Positions 38,819-50,000 of a stretch of DNA of 64,000 bases are shown piece after piece. The notes under the pieces were generated by a model. It saw only the letters and a program-made list of their open reading frames with translations, was not told the DNA's origin and ran no database searches. Origin of the DNA: Monomorium pharaonis. Taxonomy: Eukaryota; Arthropoda; Insecta; Hymenoptera; Formicidae. Position 1 is the first letter of the stretch. The number at the start of each line of letters is the position of its first letter. The position numbers and the translations under genes are program-made. The stretch spans positions 1,844,501 through 1,908,500 of the forward strand of contig NC_050476.1 of assembly GCF_013373865.1 (NCBI RefSeq), given 5' to 3'.

Positions 38819-41800
38819 CTAGTAAAGTGGACCTTCATCTGCGGATATGACTGGTTCTTCGTCGCTCCAATCGCTGACTGCTAATCCTACTGATCCATGA
38901 AAACTCTGTGATCTTGCTACGTGACTAAAATCAGATATAAGATGCATGGATTATAAGCAGGGAACAAATCTCTTCTATCTCGTTTAAGCCTTTCTTTATT
39001 AAATTAAAAAAAGAAACGGGAAAGCTTTTAAAAAGTTAACACATATACATTATTGCTAAAACTATCCTATAGATTAAAGCGCAATTTCATATTAAAAAAA
39101 TAAAATAATTAGATTTCTGTATTTATGATTAATTATAACATTCTATTTTCTCTGTAGAAATTAACATGGTTTTTTATTATACATCTGCTAGAGCGCTGTA
39201 AATGATAAGAGATTGGATGGATAAACAAGGTGCAGAAGCAACACATCACTAAAATAGGTAACTTATATAAAACACAGGTATAGTATCTTTTTTGTTATTC
39301 TTAAAATTTTAATTCAGTAGAACTTAGAGTTAGAGTGCAATATCAAAATAAACATTCGTGTGTTTTATATTTTTAAAAGTAAAAAACACCTATTAACTGT
39401 ATCTCTTGAGAGAATTTATGTAAAATGTTCAAACAAATTTGTACCATACCACTTGCTTGTTTGCCATATTATTTTTAGATTACCGATCACTATGGGTCCT
39501 AACAACAAAATATAACAAGTGTAATAATTATTTTCTCAAGTAATTAAACAATATATTGTAAACAATGCAAAGGACTAAAAGATATGATGGACCTTTGCGT
39601 TGTCTGGAAAAACTCTTCGTGTGCATCATCTCTTCTCTAAAAAATTAAAATCAATTTACCTCGGTGACAGAGTTGCATTTTTTTTCGCCAAGCCAGCTTT
39701 TCTCCGCCCTTCCATAGCGGCTTTCATGGGATCGTAGCTCTTGCGACGTTTCCAATTTTGCATCTCGACTTCCCGAACATTCAAGGCTGAAGGCTTTTTT
39801 GGTTCCTTTGGTTTGGTTTTAGGCCCCTACATATACATTCATACATATAATTATATGTTATATATTAAATTTTGTTATAAATAAACACCTACCATGCTCA
39901 AACCTCTGTTAACTCGCGTATTAGGTCGTCCTGAATCAGTTCTATTGATATTAGAAAGCGATTCAGACTTGTTATGTGCATCATGCAATATATTTTTCGC
40001 TTTATTCATATTGGAAGACATAGGTTTTGTTCGTTGCAGATCCAACTTTGCTTTAGGCAAACTAAAAAGAAAAAAAAATTAGATATGTATACAAAGATAT
40101 AAATCAAAATACAAGAAAAAACCACAGCTGCATACTTAAATTCTTTGCTGTATTTAGTACTGGAGATTGGAGATTGTGGCATAGGATGCTGTTCATCGCT
40201 GCTCTCCGTATCGCTCGGATGGCGTAATCCTTTCGATATATTCTGATGTAGGCTACGACTCGTGTCTTCGTCGCTCTCGTTATCGGAAACAAGTGGAGGA
40301 CGGTATCCCGTCATGCGAGCGGACATCGCGGATACAACATTCTGAGTCGTTTGTAGATAAGACGAAGTTTCTAAATCACTGTCGCTCTCCTATTACAGAT
40401 TTTGTATAGCGATTTGATATACAATTATTCTTTACAGTTTATTGAGATTAATAAGTAAATGTGTCAATAAATATTTTAACAACTTTATAATCTGCATATA
40501 CATATAAATGCATATTATATCTCGATACGTACCAATTGTGGACTACTAGGTGGTGGTACTTGATTGTCCTCATAACAATAATTTAATTCATTATCTGACC
40601 AATCATTGGCTAATGAGAGAGCACCTCCCGTGCCATGAAAACTTGCCGATCTTAACACGGAACCATCATGGCTGGAATGCAAATTGTTCTTTTCAAAAAC
40701 TGAAATACATTTTTACCCATACAAATGTTCTATATCTTTTCGTATACTAACTTGCCGGAACCATCCTCAGTACTATGATGCTTTTTTGTACTATCTATTA
40801 ATTTCTTTCTTCCTTCAGCCGCTGCTTTCATCGGATCGTAACTTTTCCGCCTCTTCCAATTCTGAAACTCCACTTCTTTGGATGTAAGAGTGGAATTACT
40901 TCTGCCAGACGGCTTCTTGTGATCTTTGCTTGACTTCTGATTCGTTTTTTGATTACCAGGAGGATGCTTAAAAAATATGAATTTTACATTAAAAAAAAAT
41001 ATTCTATAGACTAAATAATTTTCCTCAGCTAAATGCGATGCTCACATGAGTCGGTTTTAGAGCTCTCATACTAAATCTTCCGGTATCGGTTCTAGATATA
41101 GATGGTACTCTGAATTTCGTTGTCTCCGGTTTCTTCGATAATTCTTTGCTGTGCGCTCCGACGCTACTTGTGCGAATACGATGATAATTTTGCTGCTTGT
41201 TCACATGTGCGACAGTCTTAATTTCGGACTGCGCTCTTCTACGTCTTTCTTCGGGGGTTGTATTCGGCGTTGTATCGGAATCACAATTTAATCTGTAAAT
41301 AATGCATAATATATTCCACTTAATTTCTAAAGAAAAAATAGATTTCTAAAATTTTTTTATTTTTGAGATAGAATTTTATTTAATTTCTGAATAAAATCAC
41401 GGAATCACAATTTAATCTGTAAATAATGCATAATATATTCCACTTAATTTCTAAAGAAAAAATAGATTTCTAAAATTTTTTTATTTTTGAGATAGAATTT
41501 TATTTAATTTCTGAATAAAATACCTTGCTCTTCTTATGCTGAAAGCCCTATTTAACTTAATTCCAGATGAGATTGGCGTCAGAGGAGATTTTCTTTGTCT
41601 TTCTTGTTCACCAGTTTCGCTACTACTATCGGAGGCAACAACAGAGGCATATTTTCCTTTCGACGATATTCTATCAATGTCGCTATTATTGAAACTGCTG
41701 TGACGCGACACAAGATTTTGCGACTTCATGTTTCTAATACTCGCGTTACTCGATGACCTTTGTATATTGAGATGCCGTTGAAGCTCTGGACTGTTTTGCA

Positions 41801-44800
41801 GCATGCCAGCTTTAATAGCCAAATCTTTATCAAAATAACTAACCCCTTCATGATAGTTTGTAGTGCTGTTAGATTTTCTCAGCATGTACGGACTATAAAG
41901 GTATCATAATATGTAAGACGTGTATCAATTACTTTGAGATTAATCACTGAACCATGGCATTTCAAAATTATATATAATATGTGAAAAAATATGTACCTAT
42001 TTTCGATGCATGTAAAATATCCAATATTTTTCACTTGTGACGATTTTGCTAAATGCTTAGGTCTTTCCAACATAGGAGAACTGAGAATCTTCGTTGTAGT
42101 AGCCTTACGGCTAACAATCGGACTATTAGTCAATTTTGGTGTAGGTGGTCTAAGACGACTTAAAATAGGACTATTTGTATGTTTAAAATCTTCCTTGTAC
42201 TTTGCGCTATTTCTTTTGGACGTATTAGATTCTATTGTATCAGAAGCATATTCTTTCCTGTAAAAAAAAAATGTTTCTAAAAGAGCTCAATAATAATTTA
42301 TATATAATAAACATCTCTCACTGGCAAAAAACTCACAATTGACTATCGTTAACAAATTTATTTATCGGTATGTAAAATGGATTATTCACCTATCTAGAGA
42401 GCTACTTCTTCTCTCAAAGTGGAGAGGTGACACGATTTGGGACGGGCTTTTCAATAATTCTACATTGGTATCAGCAGTCTTTGATTTAGTTGAACTTAAG
42501 TATTTTCGGACGCTTCGCCTATTTTCATTGTTGTTTGCTCGCCGAAACAATGACTCGGATAAGCTGCCACGTCTAACTACGGTACTATGTACAGGCGTAC
42601 GTTGTGAGCTGTTAGGCGGCGTATTGTAACTGTTACTGGTGTCTTCATCGGATTCTCCACCAGAGTCTATAATTTGATGCTGATTTGAAACTAAACCGAG
42701 CCTTTCTTTTATTCGTATATACGAGTCCGCGTCTAGATTACTATCAGGCGATTGTTCCTGTATATGTAAAACATAAAAATATTTAGAAAAAAGAAAAAAG
42801 TGTATCAATTAGAAAAAAAGATTAAGACTCGTTAAGATGTCTTTGAATTTGTATAATTATTAAGAAAAATTACGTATTGAATATAAAAAATTTACTTTAT
42901 ATGGAAGTTTAATTATTTTATATAAATTTTGTAGATATTTTATTTTTATAAATTTGCATGATACATACATAGCGATTACGTGCCATTCGTTGAGATCTGG
43001 CATGAATTGGAGATGGTATCTTGGTGGGACTCAGAGGCGGCGTACGACTCGTCGAGCCGCCTATTATCGGAGGTAGAGAGTTATGTTCCGCCACTTGAGT
43101 GGCCCATTCAGATATCCATGCATTATTATCGCGCGAAATGCTCATCTGTAAAATAAGATCTGTTTCGTGAACATTGTATATTACGCGTATACGAACTTGT
43201 AGATGTTATTTACCTTAAAATTGTGAACGTATGCCTCATTGCTTTCATCCTCAGTTAAAACACCAACACTGAAAACTTTGTCGATATCCATTCTCGCTTT
43301 CTCCTCATCAGTATAGTCCTTATGAATCGTGTATGTCCCAGCCTCGCTCACTGCACCGTCGGAACTGGCGTCGATGTTGCTGACGTTAAATACATCTAGA
43401 TTAGCATCCGTGACATTATCCGCGTTTAGATCCATTGCGTAATTAACCAATTGGTCTCTCTGATCGCTCGACAAACTGTTCTCCCTCTCATTCGTATTCT
43501 TTACATTGAAATCATCGGTGAGATAATTCATGTTGGACACTTTGTTGTCCTCCTCTACATTGTTTACCTCCTTGCACTCGTGATTAACGTCGATATACTC
43601 TATGTTTTTCGTATATCGCTTTTCATTTTCGTCATCGTAATTGTTCATCTGAATGCGACTTAAATCGTTTATCGTCGCAGACCTTTGGGATGTCCAATAT
43701 ACGTTTTCGTTGGTTTCAAGTTCTAAAGAGAGGCCTTGAGATGGAAGTTTGCTGTAACGTAATTCATCATCGCAAGATCTTGTCATTAAATACTGTTCAT
43801 TTTGACAAGAGGGATCTACTTGTTCTTTTATAGATTGTTTTGTGCTAGAATGTGCTCTTGAAGGATTCTTGACACCTAAAAACACATAAACAATTCAAAT
43901 TAATTAATATCAAATATAAAATGTAAAATTTATTTATAAAAAAAATATGTATGCAATTTTTATAATTCAGTATTAATTTGATTTAGTATTTATAATTCAA
44001 AGACAATGTATGACTTCTAAAATATTATTTCAAAAATAGAGTCATCACAAATGATGATAGAATTGTCAATTCTATTCAATACTATGTGTAATTTCTTGAG
44101 GAAAATTATGCATAATTCCTGACATGGGTAAAATATGACATCAAAATTATTAATATGTCAGCAAGCTACATCATTCAGGATAAGTAGAAGGTACTTGTAA
44201 GGAATATTAAGTAGCTTGAAGAACATGACTTCACCATGACTCACACACCACAGTTTAGTACTACCAAGTATAGGATTATTACAGGATTCACAGGTTTCTT
44301 TATCACACTGCAAGACAATATCATCATTACTGTGACCATCTCTCATCAGAACCATGGTAATCTCTTAGCGAATTTCTGTAGTGTGCACTTCTTATAATTT
44401 ACACAAATTTATACTATAGATGAGGTTTTTAATTTATCGATTAATCAATAACCTTATTGACAAAATCTATATAGTTTATTATGCTGGTATATAGTTAACA
44501 ATTTGTTAAAAGGGTCACTGCCACTGAAAGAGGCATTTGTTTACAAATTATTATTTACTCAAAACCTTTACAAAGATTATTAACAATAATCAAGAAAAGT
44601 CAATTATAATGATTTATGTATTATACCCTTACAACAATTAAAAATCAGTTTATTTAGATTTCAATGAGAAAAATACATGTTATTTCTAAAAGTTATAGTA
44701 AAAGTTAATTAATATTGTAAATTATTGCCTTACTTAAATTTAAAATTGATTATAATTATTAAATATTATTTCTAATATTAAACTAAATATTAAAATTTTT

Positions 44801-46059
44801 TTAGAAAAAAAGAGAGGAATAAAAATGCATATTTAAATGTATATTTACCTAATTGTTTAAGTCTTTCTGATAATTGGTCAGTTTTTCGCTTTGTATCATC
44901 CTCGCTGCTAAAGTAACCCTCTGAATGAGTGCTAGGAACTTTCTGCTTCTGCACCAAGCTTGGAGACAGTATAGTGTTCGGCTTCTTTGATTTTACTTCT
45001 ACCTGGAAACAAATATATGTACAATATATTACAACATATATTTTACATAAAATTCTAATAATTTAAAGTTCTTATACAAAGATTACATTAAGTAATAACT
45101 TGTCTAAAAAATAATTTCTTATTATATTTTATTATAGAGAAAAATATTTGTAAAATTCAAGCTTATTTCAGATAACAAAATCTTTAGAAAGCAAATTTCA
45201 CAAAGAGTTTGATACAAATTTGTTAAAAGAATATCAACAAAAGATATAATGGAATTTGTCAGTAAAATATGAGAGCAGATTAATTATTTATATTAATGAT
45301 AGAATTCAAATAAAATTTGCAATTTTGTAAAGTTCACATCAAACTATGTTATGAAGATTAAAGACTGCAAATTAGAGATTAGAATTTAATGAATTAAAAT
45401 AAAATAGATTAAAATTAAAAATATTTGATCAAATTCTAATTCTTAATTTGCAATCTTCAATCTTCAAAGTCTGATGTAGAATTTGACTGATACATTCCAT
45501 CTAAATATTTACAAAATGATTTTATTTGGTTTCTGCTAATAATCTGTTGTCACATTATATCAATAGACTTCGCTGATAACATAAGCTTATTGTGAATACA
45601 GTTGATGCCAATTTGATGCTAAATCTGTTGGCAAACTGTTGGCATACCATATTGCACACTTAAATATCTTTGTTACGCGACATATATATCAAGTACCTTA
45701 GACGTAGAGAGATTCCGCCTGTGCCTGGCGTTGTATCTCTCGAACAGGTTCTGATACCTCGCCGCGTCCACCTCCTTGTCGCCGAAGTCGATGGTGAAGG
45801 CCAACGGGGTCTGCAGTGCGCGCGGACTATCGTCCGCCTGCGATATACTCCTCGCAGTCTCCTTGCACCTCTTCCCCGTGTCGCCGTTCCCGTTGCTCGT
45901 CGTCGGTCGCGCGTCATCGACGGGCCCCTCGCGCGTCAACAGCTCGCCGTGGGTCCCGCCCGAGGAACTAGCGTCGTCGGGTGGCAAATCCGCCGACGTC
46001 GAGGGACGAGTGTCGATCATCACCTCGGACGCCTGCGCCACGTCCATGTTCATTGCCAT
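38819..46059 (-). CDS. CEP170-like centrosomal protein without an FHA domain
   Basis: Related to CEP170, a centrosome and microtubule protein. Fourteen exons (minus): 46059-45697, 45002-44849, 43875-43214, 43145-42969, 42757-42390, 42257-41997, 41892-41524, 41292-41046, 40966-40752, 40671-40533, 40389-40136, 40061-39893, 39826-39660, 38924-38819; frame kept, 1216 residues, mostly disordered and Ser-rich. Family motifs: PLAFTIDFGD (about 85-94; CEP170 has a similar FTIEFDD), GTYTI...MDIDKVFSVG (about 355-385; CEP170 GTYTI...MIDKVFGV) and WISEWATQVAEHN (about 402; CEP170 W-SQWASLAANH). The ATG at 46059 follows an in-frame TAA (46060-46062), so the N-terminal FHA domain of vertebrate CEP170 is absent from this transcript. 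A module (QNWKRRKSYDPMKAA plus SFHG...DWSD) occurs twice near the C-terminus. A tandem duplication covers the exon 8 acceptor. Orthology is inferred from short motifs. Confidence 0.8.
41276..41521. repeat. Tandem duplication, two 122-bp identical units, 124-bp period
   Basis: Bases 41276-41397 and 41400-41521 are identical; only two bases at the junction differ. Each unit holds, on the minus strand, the CEP170-like intron 7 body, the acceptor TTATTTACAG and the first 17 bases of exon 8 (ATTAAATTGTGATTCCG). The intron is 231 bp long and would be about 107 bp without the extra unit. Confidence 0.95.
45354..45464. mobile_element. Inverted-repeat element in CEP170-like intron 1
   Basis: Imperfect inverted arms: AAGATTAAAGACTGCAAATT at the left and AAGATTGAAGATTGCAAATT on the opposite strand, followed by AGAATTT. 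Weaker pairing continues outward to about 45331 and 45481 (CACATCAAACT against CTACATCAGACT). No coding capacity; likely an old MITE. Confidence 0.65.
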
Positions 46060-47056
46060 TTAACATGCCAGCCGTAAACATCCGCGGGAATAACGAACAG
46101 ACGGTATCGCATACGGTACCCCCTCGGACTCTCCTGGGGTGCGTAACACTCGAGCCACTCCTACGAGCGGCGCATCGCGGGATTGCGCCGAGTATTCACC
46201 GCGAAGTTCGGTGTCACATGCGAAAACGGCGGCGATCTCTTAACAGCGAGGTCTTCGACTCGGACGCAGGTTGACACAGTGGCAGGTGCATCTACCGTGT
46301 GCGTACGCCATTGACTGCCGTCATCGCGCCCAGCTGTCATTGACACCACCACCGCCACCGCCGCTGCCGCCGACGATGACGATTACAACGACACACAACG
46401 TCCCGAGGAGAGAGGGGTGTATGTACAGCATCCGCCGATAACTGTCGCGCGTTTGAAAATGTTCGAATGTTAATTCTTTCCTTATTATGCGTTATTTCCT
46501 TTTCTTCTACGTGCCATGAGGAAACGAAGTGTCAGAATGACGAAATCGAGTGAGAGCGACGCGCGATGAACGATCGGCCGTTACGCAACGACTTTTACCG
46601 GAAAAGCAGGATGGAACGCCTTGAGAATCTGCATCGCGGTCACTTTGCGGAACGATGCGTTTCTAATTATCGGCACGCGCGTCGATCGCGTCTTCTTCAT
46701 GAATATCTTACGTATGTACATACACTTTTCCCAATTCGTGAGCTAGATTGAACGACTGTACATTCCACGCGATTTATATTGTTGAAAAATTGAAAGATTT
46801 GAACATTTATTCTGTCAAGTAATTCTACAATACCGATGAAGAAACGTGAGCTTTTAGGAAGAGAAATAGGGAACAGATGTCGCGACATGTAAATTTATCA
46901 CGTGGACAATGGAATTAATTATCTGACAAAAATATATTGGGTAGCAGTAGCATGTGATGGCATGGCGAGCATGTGGAAATTGTGGCATGTGAGAGTAACC
47001 GGCGTGTTTTGTATTAGTGATCGACAAATATAAATCGCAACAGCAGAAGCAGAAAA
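46060..47056. promoter_or_regulatory. Divergent promoter region of CEP170-like and NOL6
   Basis: About 1 kb between two oppositely transcribed genes. The left 600 bases are GC-rich with many CG dinucleotides and a CCACCGCC run near 46350, as expected for a housekeeping promoter in this genome. I could not fix transcription starts. A 61-codon frame at 46566 matches nothing I know. Confidence 0.5.
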
Positions 47057-50000
47057 ATGAAAGGAATTTCGAAGGTATAACAAGTTTCATTACTGTATTT
47101 TATTCATTTGGCGAGACATAAAGTTAAGCGGAAGAAAACTGAAGAGACCTTTATTTCTATAACCTTCTCAGAAATTTGCATTTCTAAAACATTAATTAAA
47201 AATATTTTTTTAATTTAAATTACACATTAATGTACTTATATATTAATTTAAATATATTTTTTAATGTATGGGTGTGTAATAATATATAATATGCTTTTAC
47301 AATTGTTATTTAAAGTGAAAATTTATAACCACTTGTTATAAATTAATATATTTATATTGCAGTACACTTATATATATTTTAATTTATAAATATTATTTCT
47401 TTTTCTCTTTTCTCTTCTCTCCTCTCCTCTCCTCTCCCCCCCCCTCTCTCTCTCTCTCTCTCTCTTTCTCTTTCTCTCTTGATATTCGTATAACATTTGT
47501 ATCAAGAGAAATAAAAGACAGATTATTTGATAATTTTAGTCAAGCAAGGCAAAAAGCAATGGGCGCAAGGACAGCTATACCATTGAGAATGAAGACTCAA
47601 TGAATTCTGATTCCAATAATGAAAGTGCAGTGAATTCAGCAGTTGACAATGAGAATTCAATGGATGCTGAAACCGATCTGAGTGCTGATTATTTGATGGA
47701 AAATATGTTTGAAAATCCTGAATTTGATATTGCAAACTTAATGGCAGATGCATATGATAAAGAAGGTAAAATAGAATTGGATAATTATGAGACTGAATCT
47801 CTTGAGATGAATCAGGAAAAGAAGAAAAAGAAAGTCACGGATGAATTAACCGAGGTAATGCCTAAGAAAAAGAAGAAATTTGAAAACAACCTTTACAAGC
47901 AGCCAACGGTTGAAGAACTCAGTCAGCTTAGGGAAACTGAGAATTTGTTTCATTCAAATTTGTTTCGACTTCAAATTGAGGAGGTTCTCAATGAAATGAG
48001 GCTCAAAGATAAATATAAAGTGTTATTTGAGATTTGGTTCGATAAGTTGAAAGCAGCAATTGAATCTATTGAAGCAACTGAAGAAGTTCCGGTCAGTATA
48101 TATAACTGAACTGTAAGATACGAGTCAATAAAATTATGTTTGATCTATTGTATCGATTTATTTCAGCTTGTAGATAATAATTTGGATGATAAAATAGGTG
48201 TTCACATTCCCATACCAGATGTACCAAATGAAACTAAGGGTGTTTTTAAGTTTTTAAAACCATCCAATGTTAGAGTAGTTGGATCTTATGAATCAGGATG
48301 TATTCTCGGATCTACCGTCACCGTAGACGTAATGGTGGAGATGCCGGCCAGTTTATTCTGGAAGCAGGATTATTCGAATTATGTGTATTTTAAAAAGAGA
48401 GCGATATACTTGGCATTTATAGCATCGATTATAGGAAGCGATATTGCAGAGAGCAAGAGATTTATTGGTGATAATCTAAGACCTTTGTTGAAACTTCGAC
48501 CAACTGGAAAATTGAACAAAAAAGTGAACGTAGTAATACATGTTTCCACTCAAGAAACTAGTTTTAAGTTAAATAGATTTTTACCAGAGAAAAATAGCAT
48601 TAGACCTAATTGGTACTTTGACGAGAAGTCTTTGGAAAATAGTAAGTTTATATGCTCATTTAATTAATATAAATTTATAAATTTAGAATTGTATGTAGTA
48701 GAAAAAGCAGCTTTGTAATTATAAGATTTTTTAATATGTTTGATTATGCATTAAAATTAAATTTAATGAGCAGAGAACCAATCATATTAGAATAATCAGA
48801 GAAAAATCTTGTAACAGTAATACTGCTTTTTCTTCTAAAATTATAATATTTTTATCTTACTTATTAATATTTTTGCCCACAGCATCTTTACCACCCACTC
48901 CACACTACAATTCTCTGATACTACATGACTTAATAATGTCGAGGACAAATTCCGAAATTGGGCAATTAATAAAAGAGTATCCAAATTTGAGGGATGGTAT
49001 AATTTTGCTGAAAATATGGTTGTGTCAGCGTGAACTGAATAAGGGACAAGATGGCTTTACTAATCACATCATTACTATGTTTGTAATCTATTTACTGCGT
49101 GAGAAAAAACTCAACACTTTCATGAGCAGCTATCAGATTGTACGAAATGTTTGGATTTGCTTAGGTCTCTTGGAAAGTTAATTAAATTGTGCTCTATTTT
49201 TTGTCTTATTTGAGATACTAATTGTATTGATTTGAAATAGCACAGGGAAATTGGTGCGAGAACGGAATTACCATGTGCGAGGATAAGGATAATCAGAAAC
49301 AGGTCTCACATTATCACAATTATTATGACTGTGTTTTTCTTGATACTACCGGATACCACAACTTCGCGGCGAATCTATCGAAGGATACCTTTTCATGGGT
49401 ACAGAGAGAAGCAGCGTTGTGCCTAAAACATTTGGACAATATACATGTAGATAGCTTTCAAGCACTTTTTATGCAAAAAGTACCATTTCATAGAGCGTTT
49501 GATCATATTTTATGGTAATTTTTCTAGATTATTAGTATTATTTTCTGTATTGATAGTGTCAAATTTATTTTAATAACTTATTATTTGTGTTTGTATGTGT
49601 GTGTTTGTAGTTTTGAGAATGAGACAGTTTTAGGAAAAATGGTTAGAAATGAATCCAGCATGGACAACAAACTTAATTATGGACCTGACAAACGTAGTCA
49701 GGCGATTAAGATACTTTTTAAAGTTCTAAAAAGAGGTTTAGGAGATAGAATTAATCAATTATGTGTATTACCTAATATATATAAAGAATGGGAATGCACC
49801 GAGCACATGCCAGATAATATTGGAAAGCTTATTATTGGATTAGAATTAAATCCTGAAACATGTTTTAATATTGTGGACAAAGGACCTGAAGCTAATTTAC
49901 CAGAAGTAAGTTATGAAACAATATTTTTATACAATAGCAAAATAGAGAATTTGACAATTATATTATAAAATATAATAATAAATATTTATTTTTAATTAAT

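Noticed and set aside
44158..44355. Minus-strand 65-codon frame with several Cys, inside CEP170-like intron 2
   Set aside because: It has a CxxC-like look, but I recognise no domain, it lacks clear splice links to the flanking exons, and the CEP170-like frame joins cleanly without it.
46566..46751. Plus-strand 61-codon frame between CEP170-like and NOL6
   Set aside because: No recognisable motif, no splice link to NOL6, and it lies in GC-rich promoter sequence where random frames are common.
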